This document shows positions 29,058 through 37,932 of a stretch of DNA of 64,000 bases, one piece after another. Numbering within the stretch: position 1 is the stretch's first letter; every line of letters starts with the position of its first letter. The position numbers were made by a program, and so were the translations under genes. This DNA is from Bacteroidales bacterium (GTDB taxonomy: Bacteria > Bacteroidota > Bacteroidia > Bacteroidales > UBA932): contig JAFZBF010000040.1 in NCBI GenBank assembly GCA_017561885.1, forward strand, positions 62,001-126,000. Reading direction: 5' to 3'. The notes under the pieces are model-generated. The model was given only the letters and a program-made list of their open reading frames with translations, did not search any database and was not told the DNA's origin.

Positions 29058-29882
29058 ATGAGAATCTACAGATTTCTGGCCATCACGGCCATTGTGTTGC
29101 TGGCTGCAGGATGCAGCTCTACAACCTATCAGCAGATCAATTATCTGCAGGACTTGAACTCTGAGACCCAGCTTAACATGAAAGAGAACCGGGGCATAGT
29201 GATACAGCCTCAGGACCAGCTGAACATCGTAGTTTCAAGCCGTAACCCTGAGCTTGCATCGTCACTCAACAAGCCCTTGTCAACCTATGTTGTCGGTAGT
29301 GAAATTACTTCCAATAGGGCCAGTACCAGTACTTCACGCCTGTTAGGCTATGTAGTGGATAACAGTGGAGATTTGGAATTTCCTATGTTAGGAATCTTGC
29401 ATGTAGCAGGTTTGAATCGCTGGGAATTGCAGGAAATGCTAAAGCAAGAGATTATTTCGAGAGGTATACTGATGGATCCTATCGTTACTGTGGAATTCAT
29501 GAACTTCAAGATATCTGTATTGGGAGAAGTCAAGAATCCTGGTATGTACAGTGTCACCGGTGATAAAATCACCCTGCTGGGCGCCTTGTCTCTAGCGAAT
29601 GACCTTACAATCTACGGCCGCCGAGACAATGTGACGATAGTTCGTGAGCAAAACGGTAAGCGCAATGTCTATAAGGTTGACCTTCGTAGTTCGGCTCTGT
29701 TTGATTCGCCTGCCTATTATCTGCGGCAGAACGATGTCATTTACGTTTATCCTAATGCAGTTCGTGCTGGCCAGAGCACCATTAACGAGAACTACTTCCA
29801 GTCTGGCCGATTCTGGATTTCACTGGCTTCAGTAGCAGTGACAGTTACAAACTTTATTTTAACACTTACACACTTAAAATAA
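29058..29882 (+). CDS. Polysaccharide export outer-membrane lipoprotein (Wza-like)
   Basis: 274 residues with a lipoprotein signal ending in 'LLAAGCSS'. The Poly_export domain ('IVIQPQDQLNIVVSSRNPEL') is followed by an SLBB-type domain ('FKISVLGEVKNPGMYSV') and a C-terminal membrane helix near residues 252-272. Such proteins form the channel that carries capsule or exopolysaccharide across the outer membrane. It follows the phosphatase after 131 bp and precedes the chain-length/BY-kinase gene by 9 bp, the classic wza-wzc order. The 131-bp gap has no NusG-like upxY gene, unlike Bacteroides capsule loci. Confidence 0.92.
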   Translation: MRIYRFLAITAIVLLAAGCSSTTYQQINYLQDLNSETQLNMKENRGIVIQPQDQLNIVVSSRNPELASSLNKPLSTYVVGSEITSNRASTSTSRLLGYVVDNSGDLEFPMLGILHVAGLNRWELQEMLKQEIISRGILMDPIVTVEFMNFKISVLGEVKNPGMYSVTGDKITLLGALSLANDLTIYGRRDNVTIVREQNGKRNVYKVDLRSSALFDSPAYYLRQNDVIYVYPNAVRAGQSTINENYFQSGRFWISLASVAVTVTNFILTLTHLK

Positions 29883-29891
29883 TACATATCC

Positions 29892-32333
29892 ATGTCAGAA
29901 TTAGATAATAAAGTACAGAACAGTTCTGCTTTAGATACAGAAGAGCAAGGCCTCCAGATAGCCGATATCTGGGCTATGATTTGGGGTAACAGATGGTGGT
30001 ATGTCATCTCTGTGCTTTTATGCCTAATCACGGCACTGATTTATATTTATAAGACACCAAATACGTATAGTCGCAGCGAGAAAATCATACTTGATGAAAG
30101 TTCGGAGAAAAGTACTATCCGTAACTTGACCCAATTCTCTGGTGGCTATATGTCTGGTGCATCATATGCTACTGTTTACAATGAGATGGAGGCATTCAAA
30201 AGCCCCGATCTCATGCAACAGGTGGTGGAAAGACTTGGTTTTGAGACGAGATACACAGAAAACCAGTTTATGCGAAAGCGCGAACTTTACACAAACGCTC
30301 CATTCCATCTTGTGCTGGCAGGTGACAACACTGCATCAAGTTTTGATTTTATAGCTCACAAGCACAAGGATGGCTTCAAATTGACAGATTTTGTTATAGG
30401 AGGAGTGGAAATGAGCGGAGAAAGTATCATAGGTGCATTTGGGGATACCCTCGATACTCCAGTAGGACAGTTAGTCTTGGTGGCCACAAAGTATTCTGAC
30501 ACATTTGACAAAGAAATAGAAGTCTCTTGGCGCCGCCCAAGCACCCGTGCAAAGAGTTTCACTAGTAATCTTTCTGCTAGCCTTACGAACAGTCAATCTA
30601 CAGTAATCTCTCTTGCACAGAAAGATCTTTTCCCTGCTCGAGCAGAACTTATATTAAGTACTTTGTTAGATATTTATAATGAAAATTGGATTGAGAATAA
30701 GAACAAGTCCGCCACCAACACTTCGCAGTTTATTGACGAACGTCTAGACATTATTGAGAAGGAACTCGGTGGCATCGAGGGAAATATCAAGGATTTCAGA
30801 CAGACGTATAATCTGCCTGATGCCGGAAAGGTTACGTCGACATATTTGAGTGAATCTTCGCAATACGCAACAAAGGTTTTCGAAATTAACAACCAATTGT
30901 CAGTAGCCAAATATATTCGGGAATATATGGCAGACCCCTCTCATAACCATTCTTTGATTCCATCGAATGCCGGTATCAGCAGCGCACATATCGAGTCTCA
31001 GATTGCAGAATACAACGACATGGTGCTTAAGCGCGACCGCTTGCTTCCCAATACTACCGAGAGCAACCCTGTGATAATAGATCTCAATTCCTCGATGGAA
31101 CAATTAAGGAATAATATTATACGTTCGATAGATAATCTCATTTCCACACTTCAACTTCAAGCCAATCAGGCGGAGAATCAAGAGAGGCAGGTTATGGGGC
31201 GCATTTCAGCAACTAGTGGACAGCAACTCGATCTGCAGTCAATAGAGCGTCAAGCAAAGGTTAAGGAAGAACTCTATGTATTCTTGCTTCAAAAACGTGA
31301 AGAAAATCAGCTCCAAAGCCTTGTAAATGTTGAAAATACACGTCTTATTATGGCCCCGACGGGTGGGGGTAAACCAATTGCACCTAACAAAATGATGATT
31401 CTTCTTGTTGCGTTGATACTTGGACTTGCTATACCATTCGCTGTATTCTATATAATGCATCTTCTTGATACCTCAGTTAAGGGACGCGGTGATTTGCAGC
31501 AACTTTCAGTTCCGTTCCTTGCAGAGATACCTCAGTTGGGAGTTAAAGGTAATGTTATTCAACGCGCACGTACAGATCGTTTTGATCAGAAACATACCAC
31601 GATTTTGGTTGAGAGTGGCAAGCGTGACGTAACTAACGAAGCCTTCCGAGTTCTTCGTACCAATCTCGATTTAATGATAGGCAGAGATAATGGTTGTCAC
31701 GTGGTGATGGTTACATCGTTTAATCCTAATGCTGGTAAGACTTTTAGCACCCTTAATATGGCGGCTTCGATGGCCCTTAAGGGATCCCGTACATTGATGC
31801 TTGACTTGGACCTTCGCAAAGCCACGCTTAGCAAAGCTTTAGATAAGAACAACCATGGAGTAGCGGCATACCTCAACAGAAAGACAGATGACTTGCATAG
31901 TTGTATTCAACACGTCAATGATAATCTTTCGCTTATGAGTGTTGGCACAATTCCCCCCAACCCGGCAGAATTGCTTGTTTCCGATCGTTTGAACAATATG
32001 ATAGAAACATTGCGTAAGGAATACGATTACATTTTTGTTGACTGTCCTCCTGTTGATGTTGTTGCGGATACAGCAATCATTTCACACATCGCCGATATGA
32101 CTATCTTTATCATACGCGCTCGTTTCTTCGATAAACGTAGTCTCCCGATGATAGAGGCCCTCTATCAAGAAGGCAAATACAACCGTATGGCCATTATCGT
32201 CAATGGTGTTGAGGCATATCATAGTAAAGGCTATGGTTATGGTTATGGTTATGGCTATGGCTATGGCTATGGTTACGGTTATGGTTACGGCTATGGAAAT
32301 ACCGATGATGAGAAAGACGATAAAAAGGTTTAA
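29892..32333 (+). CDS. Wzz/BY-kinase (Wzc-like) with Gly-Tyr repeat tail
   Basis: 813 residues. Helix 1 at about residues 35-55, a coiled-coil periplasmic region, and helix 2 near 500 ('MMILLVALILGLAIPFAVFY') form the Wzz domain. The cytoplasmic BY-kinase follows: Walker A 'SFNPNAGKTFSTLNMA' near residue 610, Walker A' 'TLMLDLDLRKATL', and Walker B 'YIFVDCPPVDVVAD'. The tail at residues 780-801 is eleven Gly-Tyr pairs, giving eleven potential autophosphorylation sites, followed by an Asp/Lys-rich end. It sets chain length and drives export together with the Wza-like protein. The repetitive codons (GGT/GGC-TAT) could change number by slippage. Confidence 0.93.
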   Translation: MSELDNKVQNSSALDTEEQGLQIADIWAMIWGNRWWYVISVLLCLITALIYIYKTPNTYSRSEKIILDESSEKSTIRNLTQFSGGYMSGASYATVYNEMEAFKSPDLMQQVVERLGFETRYTENQFMRKRELYTNAPFHLVLAGDNTASSFDFIAHKHKDGFKLTDFVIGGVEMSGESIIGAFGDTLDTPVGQLVLVATKYSDTFDKEIEVSWRRPSTRAKSFTSNLSASLTNSQSTVISLAQKDLFPARAELILSTLLDIYNENWIENKNKSATNTSQFIDERLDIIEKELGGIEGNIKDFRQTYNLPDAGKVTSTYLSESSQYATKVFEINNQLSVAKYIREYMADPSHNHSLIPSNAGISSAHIESQIAEYNDMVLKRDRLLPNTTESNPVIIDLNSSMEQLRNNIIRSIDNLISTLQLQANQAENQERQVMGRISATSGQQLDLQSIERQAKVKEELYVFLLQKREENQLQSLVNVENTRLIMAPTGGGKPIAPNKMMILLVALILGLAIPFAVFYIMHLLDTSVKGRGDLQQLSVPFLAEIPQLGVKGNVIQRARTDRFDQKHTTILVESGKRDVTNEAFRVLRTNLDLMIGRDNGCHVVMVTSFNPNAGKTFSTLNMAASMALKGSRTLMLDLDLRKATLSKALDKNNHGVAAYLNRKTDDLHSCIQHVNDNLSLMSVGTIPPNPAELLVSDRLNNMIETLRKEYDYIFVDCPPVDVVADTAIISHIADMTIFIIRARFFDKRSLPMIEALYQEGKYNRMAIIVNGVEAYHSKGYGYGYGYGYGYGYGYGYGYGYGNTDDEKDDKKV
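32229..32294 (+). repeat. In-frame hexanucleotide repeat coding (Gly-Tyr)11
   Basis: Eleven successive GGY-TAY hexamers. Loss or gain of a unit keeps the reading frame but alters the number of tyrosines in the kinase tail. Third-base variation between units suggests moderate age or selection on the protein. Confidence 0.95.
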
Positions 32334-33383
32334 ATGAAGAAAGCTCTGATCACCGGAATCACCGGTCAGGACGGTTCGTTCCTGGCCGAGTTCCTTATAG
32401 AGAAGGGCTATGAAGTCCACGGTATTCTCCGTCGCAGCAGTTCGTTCAATACAGGACGCATTGAGCACCTTTACTTGGACGAGTGGGTGCGTGATATGAA
32501 GCGCAAGAGACTGGTAAATCTGCACTGGGGAGATATGAGTGACAGCTCCAATCTAATCCGTATTATCAGCGAGGTCAAACCTTGCGAGATATACAATCTT
32601 GCGGCCCAAAGTCATGTGAAGGTTAGCTTTGAAGTTCCTGAGTTTACGGCCGATGTTGATGCACTAGGAACGTTACGTCTGCTGGAAGCTGTGCGCATTG
32701 CCGGTTTGGCCGACAAATGCCGCATATATCAAGCTTCGACCTCAGAGTTGTACGGCAAGGTTCAGGAGGTGCCACAGAAAGAATCAACGCCATTCTATCC
32801 TAGATCTCCTTACGGTGTAGCAAAACTTTACGGCTTCTGGATAATGAAGAACTACCGTGAGAGTTACGGGATGTTCTGCTGTAACGGCATCCTTTTCAAT
32901 CATGAGAGTGAACGGCGTGGAGAGACTTTTGTAACCCGCAAGATTACCCTGGCGGCTGCCCGTATCGCGCGAGGATTGCAGGACAAATTGTATCTGGGAA
33001 ACCTGAATGCATTGAGGGACTGGGGTTATGCCCGGGACTATGTGGAATGCATGTGGCTTATGCTTCAGCAGGACCGTCCGGACGATTATGTGATTGCAAC
33101 AGGGGAGAACCACAGTGTCCGGGATTTTTGCACCTTGGCGTTCAAAGAGGTTGGAATCGATCTTCGCTGGGAAGGTAAAGGCGTTGATGAAATAGGCATC
33201 GATGTTGCCACAGACCGAGTGTTGGTTGAGGTCGATCCGAAATACTTCCGTCCGGCTGAGGTCGACCAGTTGCTCGGAGATCCTTCAAAGGCTCGTGATG
33301 AACTTGGCTGGAATCCTAGGCAGACCAGTTTCGAGGAGCTTGTGCATATTATGGTTCAACACGATATGCAGGAAGTACGGTAA
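32334..33383 (+). CDS. gmd: GDP-mannose 4,6-dehydratase
   Basis: 349 residues. Rossmann motif '[20 protein letters not shown]' at the N-terminus, '[18 protein letters not shown]' substrate segment, and the catalytic '[19 protein letters not shown]' followed by '[10 protein letters not shown]' (Tyr-x3-Lys). The enzyme turns GDP-mannose into GDP-4-keto-6-deoxymannose. It starts immediately after the kinase stop, and the next gene overlaps it by one base and encodes the epimerase-reductase, so the two together supply GDP-L-fucose for the capsule. Confidence 0.96.
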   Translation: MKKALITGITGQDGSFLAEFLIEKGYEVHGILRRSSSFNTGRIEHLYLDEWVRDMKRKRLVNLHWGDMSDSSNLIRIISEVKPCEIYNLAAQSHVKVSFEVPEFTADVDALGTLRLLEAVRIAGLADKCRIYQASTSELYGKVQEVPQKESTPFYPRSPYGVAKLYGFWIMKNYRESYGMFCCNGILFNHESERRGETFVTRKITLAAARIARGLQDKLYLGNLNALRDWGYARDYVECMWLMLQQDRPDDYVIATGENHSVRDFCTLAFKEVGIDLRWEGKGVDEIGIDVATDRVLVEVDPKYFRPAEVDQLLGDPSKARDELGWNPRQTSFEELVHIMVQHDMQEVR

Positions 33384-34315
33384 TGGAGAGGGGTAGCAAG
33401 ATTTATGTAGCAGGTCACCGTGGGATGGTGGGTTCGGCGATTGTGAGAGAACTGCAACGTCAGGGGTATTCTAACATCGTTACCAGGACCCACTCTGAAC
33501 TTGATCTCACACGTCAAAATGATGTCGAGGCTTTCTTTGCTGCAGAGAAGCCAGAATATGTTTTCCTGGCCGCAGCTAAGGTTGGAGGCATCGTTGCCAA
33601 CAACAATGTACCGGCAGACTTTATGTATGAGAATATGGTGATTGAGATGAACGTAATTCATTCTGCCTGGAAAAACGGTTGCCGGAAATTGGAATTTCTT
33701 GGCAGCAGTTGTATCTATCCAAAGCTAGCTCCGCAGCCGATGCAGGAGAGTTGTCTGCTTACATCGTCTCTAGAATCCACCAACGAAGCTTATGCTCTTG
33801 CCAAAATCAGCGGACTGAAATATTGCGAATACCTCAACCGTCAGTATGGAACCGACTTCATAAGTGTTATGCCTACGAATCTCTACGGCCCTAATGATAA
33901 CTATCATCCTGAGAACAGTCACGTGTTGCCGGCTCTTATCCGCCGTTTTCACGAAGCCAAAGTGAAAGGAGATGCAAGTGTCACCTGCTGGGGGGACGGC
34001 AGCCCTCTGCGCGAGTTCCTATATGTAGATGACTTGGCAAATCTGTGTGTCTTCCTTATGAACAACTACAGTGGAAACGAAACGGTCAATGCTGGTACCG
34101 GAAAAGAAATCAGTATCAAGAACCTGGCGGAGATGGTTGCTCAAATCATAGGTTACAAGGGCAAGATTCTATGGGATACTACTCGTCCCAACGGTACTCC
34201 ACGCAAATTGTTGGATGTCTCAAAAGCCACAACACTTGGTTGGACATACAAGACGGAACTTGAAGATGGAATTAGATTCGCGTATGCGGATTATTTAAGT
34301 AAACATCAGGTATAA
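33383..34315 (+). CDS. fcl: GDP-L-fucose synthase
   Basis: 310 residues. NADP-binding '[17 protein letters not shown]', '[19 protein letters not shown]' and the Tyr-x3-Lys in '[20 protein letters not shown]' are diagnostic of the WcaG/Fcl family. It carries out 3,5-epimerisation and 4-reduction to GDP-L-fucose. Overlaps gmd by one base (TAATG). GC content is intermediate between the core genome and the AT-rich genes that follow. Confidence 0.95.
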   Translation: MERGSKIYVAGHRGMVGSAIVRELQRQGYSNIVTRTHSELDLTRQNDVEAFFAAEKPEYVFLAAAKVGGIVANNNVPADFMYENMVIEMNVIHSAWKNGCRKLEFLGSSCIYPKLAPQPMQESCLLTSSLESTNEAYALAKISGLKYCEYLNRQYGTDFISVMPTNLYGPNDNYHPENSHVLPALIRRFHEAKVKGDASVTCWGDGSPLREFLYVDDLANLCVFLMNNYSGNETVNAGTGKEISIKNLAEMVAQIIGYKGKILWDTTRPNGTPRKLLDVSKATTLGWTYKTELEDGIRFAYADYLSKHQV

Positions 34316-34327
34316 ATCGTACAAGGC

Positions 34328-35683
34328 ATGAGACACGTAGTTGCTTTTATATTGATGCTATTAATTAATTCTTCTTCTTCCGGTTTAACATCATCTATAG
34401 ATAATGCACCTATAAGTGATTATTTAACGCCACAGATGTTCGGAGCAAAAGGAGATGGAAAAGCAGATGATACAAATGCCTTTCGTAAAGCTCTATATGA
34501 ATCTTCTAAGAATGGGAAAGTATTATATATCCCTTCAAGCTCTCAATACAGAATCACTGGATCATTGAATTATTACAATAATAAATATCAAGATTTAACC
34601 CTTAATCTTCTTGGTTGTATTCCAATAAAACAAGGATCATATGTTCCCCAAGAAAGTGGTGGCATAACGGTGGCCAAAGGAGTAAAACTTTTTCAGAAAG
34701 CTAAGATAACAGGTAGTATGGAAAGAGTTTGTGTTACAGGGAAAAGAGACTTGGATACGCACTTTTTTAATAACTGTGATTGTAAAGGAATAGTAATCCA
34801 TGGGTGTAATATTTCTAATTTCGGGGCACTTTTTTATGATTCAACGCTTCATGGAGTCAGTCAGATAACGCAAAATACGTTTTTAACAGTTTTCTATTTT
34901 GCCAGAAATGTTGACACTTCCAGCGGAATGACAGATTCAACCATCTCATTAAATTATATTAATGGTGGGATGGAGCAGAATGACAATTCTTGCTTTGAAT
35001 GGTCATATTATAATGGAGATATTATCTCCAACAATTTCATTGACTATTACCGGACAATTTATTACCCAAAAGCAAAATCCAAACAATCTTTTGTCGGTCC
35101 TTTGAGCTATTCCAATCAATACCAGGTTTTTCGTTATTTCTATGCTGCTGGTCCAAATATCAACACTGTTACTTTCTCAAGCACAGCAGATTCTTTCAAT
35201 TGGAATGATCCTTCGACATTGGATAAACTACAAAAGTATGAGGCCTTAACATATAAGGGTAAAGACGGTAAATTATATGAAATCCCACCTTATGTAGCTC
35301 GTTGCAATGCGACTTGGAATATTACGATTACCGATGCAAAAATAGAACGGAATATGAAGGCTCTGATATTCGTTTCATCTTCATTGACTGAATATGAGTA
35401 TAACCGTTTTGACGTATCGTTTACGGGCAATAACCAATACAAAGAAGGACAAATCAATTACAAACAAGGAGATGTGAAGCCTTTTTACAATAATGGGAAG
35501 TATCAGCAGAATTCTATGAAAATTGAAGGGGTTGTAGAAGTGATGGACAAGTTGCCTCAATTAGGAGTTGGATGGAGCAATTCAGTTCAAGGCCGTACTG
35601 TAAAAGTTGGAGAAAAAGTCTATCGTGCTGCCAACTATAATGATGGCACAAGATGGCAGGCTGTGTGGCAAGAAGTTAAATAG
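34328..35683 (+). CDS. Secreted beta-helix protein, pectate-lyase-superfamily type
   Basis: 451 residues with a weak signal peptide (MRHVVAFILMLLINSSSSG). Residues 30-60 carry the motif 'PQMFGAKGDGKADDTNAFRK', which marks the Pectate_lyase_3 right-handed beta-helix, and the following Asn- and Gly-rich stretches fit stacked coils ('KGIVIHGCNISNFGALF', 'TQNTFLTVFYFARN'). Such domains are found in polysaccharide lyases, epimerases and phage tail spikes. In this locus a role in trimming or modifying the capsule on its way out is more likely. Catalytic residues are not identified. The gene is clearly AT-rich and marks the composition change inside the locus. Confidence 0.65.
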   Translation: MRHVVAFILMLLINSSSSGLTSSIDNAPISDYLTPQMFGAKGDGKADDTNAFRKALYESSKNGKVLYIPSSSQYRITGSLNYYNNKYQDLTLNLLGCIPIKQGSYVPQESGGITVAKGVKLFQKAKITGSMERVCVTGKRDLDTHFFNNCDCKGIVIHGCNISNFGALFYDSTLHGVSQITQNTFLTVFYFARNVDTSSGMTDSTISLNYINGGMEQNDNSCFEWSYYNGDIISNNFIDYYRTIYYPKAKSKQSFVGPLSYSNQYQVFRYFYAAGPNINTVTFSSTADSFNWNDPSTLDKLQKYEALTYKGKDGKLYEIPPYVARCNATWNITITDAKIERNMKALIFVSSSLTEYEYNRFDVSFTGNNQYKEGQINYKQGDVKPFYNNGKYQQNSMKIEGVVEVMDKLPQLGVGWSNSVQGRTVKVGEKVYRAANYNDGTRWQAVWQEVK

Positions 35684-36100
35684 ATGAAAGTAATTTTAAC
35701 ATTTGGAGTCTATGATATGCTCCACATTGGGCATATCCTTTTATTTAAACATGCCAAGGATTTGTTCCCTGACGAGACATGTAAGTTAATAGTGGCTGTT
35801 CAGGATGGTGATTATATACTCAAGTACAAGCCTGGCACCAAGATGATTTATACTACGGAAGAGCGTTTGTTTATGGTCAGCACAATCAAGTATGTAGACG
35901 AGGTTGTGTCATACAGGGATGTAGATGTGGATATTCAGAATATTGACTTTGATGTGTTTGCCAAAGGGCCTGATCAGAATCATCCTGGTTTTCAACGAGC
36001 GGTGGAATGGTGTACGGCACACGGGAGAGAAGTAGTCATTATTCCAAGGACGGAAGGCATTTCTTCTACGATGTTGCGGAAGTATTCAAAGACCCGATAG
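35684..36100 (+). CDS. TagD-like nucleotidylyltransferase
   Basis: 138 residues, close to glycerol-3-phosphate cytidylyltransferases. 'TFGVYDMLHIGHILLFKHAK' contains the HxGH motif (residues 14-17), and 'IPRTEGISSTMLRKY' is the conserved C-terminal RTEGISST segment. The family couples CTP to an alcohol phosphate; the substrate may be glycerol-3-phosphate or another alditol phosphate. The start codon directly follows the stop of the beta-helix gene. A second TagD-type domain occurs in the fusion at 60260 and an IspD-type enzyme at 61625, so the locus has three cytidylyltransferases. Confidence 0.88.
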   Translation: MKVILTFGVYDMLHIGHILLFKHAKDLFPDETCKLIVAVQDGDYILKYKPGTKMIYTTEERLFMVSTIKYVDEVVSYRDVDVDIQNIDFDVFAKGPDQNHPGFQRAVEWCTAHGREVVIIPRTEGISSTMLRKYSKTR

Positions 36101-36106
36101 ACATTG

Positions 36107-37927
36107 ATGAATAATCTGAAAATTATCAGAAAGGGTTTTGCGGTAGCGTTTACTTATCTTGTATTAAGTGTGCTTCCTGGTTGTGTTGATATACGACCCG
36201 AAGGCATTACTGATGATCCTGTCGAACTTGATGAAGTGATTTCTTCATTGAACAATATTGTTGACGGGCTCGTCCAACTGGTTCAGATTGTGAACAAAGA
36301 AACAACGGTTGAATTATTTACGCTACAACACAAGGACGGCAAGGAGTCATATATGTTCGGAATGGAAGACGGGAGGGTTTTATCACTTTTCAGTTCTATC
36401 AGTTCAAGCCATTATAAAATTCCGGAAATTTCAATAGGAGAAGATAGTGGGGATTATTATTGGATATTGAACGGGGACTGGATCAAGTCGCAAGATTTGC
36501 AAAAAGTCAGAGTTTTAGGCTGGGAATCAAAGCCAGTGTTCTTTAAGACCGGGAACAATATTTATTACTCATTAGGTTCTGAAACCAGAACAGTCTTGGT
36601 GGAAGGTTCAAACAGTAATAATGTAATTGTTGCCAAGATAGATTATGATCAAAGGAGAAATTGTCTCTTATTGAAGTTGTCAGATACAGTTACTTTTGAA
36701 TTATCTCTTCGCGATCAGACCTCACTATTAAAACAAGATGTACAAAATGAAGTTTATTACAAAGATGTCTTTCTTGATGCCGGTGCCGGCCTCACATCCA
36801 GAAAAACATTGTATGCAGCACAGACATTAGGATTATCTCTTGAAGGAATCAGTTTCTCAAGAAATGCCGAGATTCCTGAAGAAGTAGAACTTCAACATAG
36901 TATCATTGCCGGTTCTGAAGAAGATGAGAACGGTAGGCTTCTTTACCCGGATGGCCAGCCGAGATACAAGTTGCTATTTGTTAATGGTGGTAGTTCCACG
37001 ACTCATGGTAAGTCGTTGGGAGAGGAAGGTCTCTTAAGAATGCGCGAATTCGTGGCTAACGGCGGTTCTTATGTCGGTACTTGTGCCGGTGCTTTTTTCG
37101 CATCAAGTGGTTATGATAGTCACGAAGACTATCCGGCATACCTACATCTTTGGCCAGGTATTTTGAATCATACCGGGATTACGAACGGTTCTACAGATAT
37201 GACAATTGAGGATAATTCTCCTTTATTAGATTATTATTCTTTTGGTGGAGATGGTATTGTTATAAATGTTAGGCACAATAAAGGTGGTTATCCAGTTTCT
37301 TTACCTAATGGAACTGAAGTCTTAGCAAGGTATTATTGTCCTGATGTCAAAACGGTTCATAAGCAACCTTCTATATGGTCATATAAAGCCAATCTTTTAT
37401 CAGGCCGTGTGATAATGGAGGGCTCTCATCCTGAGGAAGTAGGACAAGGGGAAAGACTTGATTTGACATCTGCTATGATGCTGTATGCAATGGATGGCAG
37501 AGGTTTAGTAAGTGTTAAAGGATTTCTTAAAAACGGAGAAAAAAGAGTAATGGATAGGATGTCCTCTGACAACCAACCGGAATTTGCACGCATAGGAGAT
37601 ATGCAGTGCCATCATTTTGCGGTTTATATTCCTAGAGATGCAAAGAACATTATGTTTGAAGTAGAAGGAAGTGATAATAGCAATATGATTCTTCGTTTAG
37701 ATCATAAATCATATGCGTTCCCAAAAACAGCAGAATTTGTTTCGGAAAAAACAGGAAATAAACAATGTTTGTTTTTCCCTTCATTTTACGAGGGAGTAAC
37801 CTATGTTTCTGTTCAATGTACGACTTCAGTTGTAGTTGAAGAAACAGAGTATGGACAATATTATTCCGAACAAACAGAGGTTTTGAACGGCTTCCCTTAT
37901 TATGTAAAAGTTTCCTGGGAAGAATAA
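36107..37927 (+). CDS. Lipoprotein with BPL_N (glutamine amidotransferase-like) domain
   Basis: 606 residues from the ATG at 36107; a TTG one codon earlier gives no advantage. The N-terminus is a probable lipoprotein signal ('LVLSVLPGC'). Residues 45-215 have no recognised motif. Residues about 240-460 form a BPL_N/class-I amidotransferase-like domain: 'RYKLLFVNGGSSTTHGK', 'MREFVANGGSYVGTCAGAFF' with the elbow Cys near residue 325, and 'IWSYKANLLSGRVIMEGSHP'. The last 130 residues look like a beta-sandwich. BPL_N proteins of this kind are of unknown activity. Its presence in a capsule locus between a cytidylyltransferase and the flippase suggests a role at the cell surface, perhaps in attachment or trimming, but this is a guess. 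Confidence 0.7.
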   Translation: MNNLKIIRKGFAVAFTYLVLSVLPGCVDIRPEGITDDPVELDEVISSLNNIVDGLVQLVQIVNKETTVELFTLQHKDGKESYMFGMEDGRVLSLFSSISSSHYKIPEISIGEDSGDYYWILNGDWIKSQDLQKVRVLGWESKPVFFKTGNNIYYSLGSETRTVLVEGSNSNNVIVAKIDYDQRRNCLLLKLSDTVTFELSLRDQTSLLKQDVQNEVYYKDVFLDAGAGLTSRKTLYAAQTLGLSLEGISFSRNAEIPEEVELQHSIIAGSEEDENGRLLYPDGQPRYKLLFVNGGSSTTHGKSLGEEGLLRMREFVANGGSYVGTCAGAFFASSGYDSHEDYPAYLHLWPGILNHTGITNGSTDMTIEDNSPLLDYYSFGGDGIVINVRHNKGGYPVSLPNGTEVLARYYCPDVKTVHKQPSIWSYKANLLSGRVIMEGSHPEEVGQGERLDLTSAMMLYAMDGRGLVSVKGFLKNGEKRVMDRMSSDNQPEFARIGDMQCHHFAVYIPRDAKNIMFEVEGSDNSNMILRLDHKSYAFPKTAEFVSEKTGNKQCLFFPSFYEGVTYVSVQCTTSVVVEETEYGQYYSEQTEVLNGFPYYVKVSWEE

Positions 37928-37932
37928 CAATA

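Noticed and set aside
34328..35683. Prophage tail-spike gene
   Set aside because: No phage structural, lysis or integrase genes nearby, and the gene is tightly packed in the capsule operon.
36107..37927. Biotin-protein ligase
   Set aside because: Only the BPL_N-type (amidotransferase-like) part is present. The catalytic BirA domain and its GRGRxG motif are missing, and the protein looks exported.
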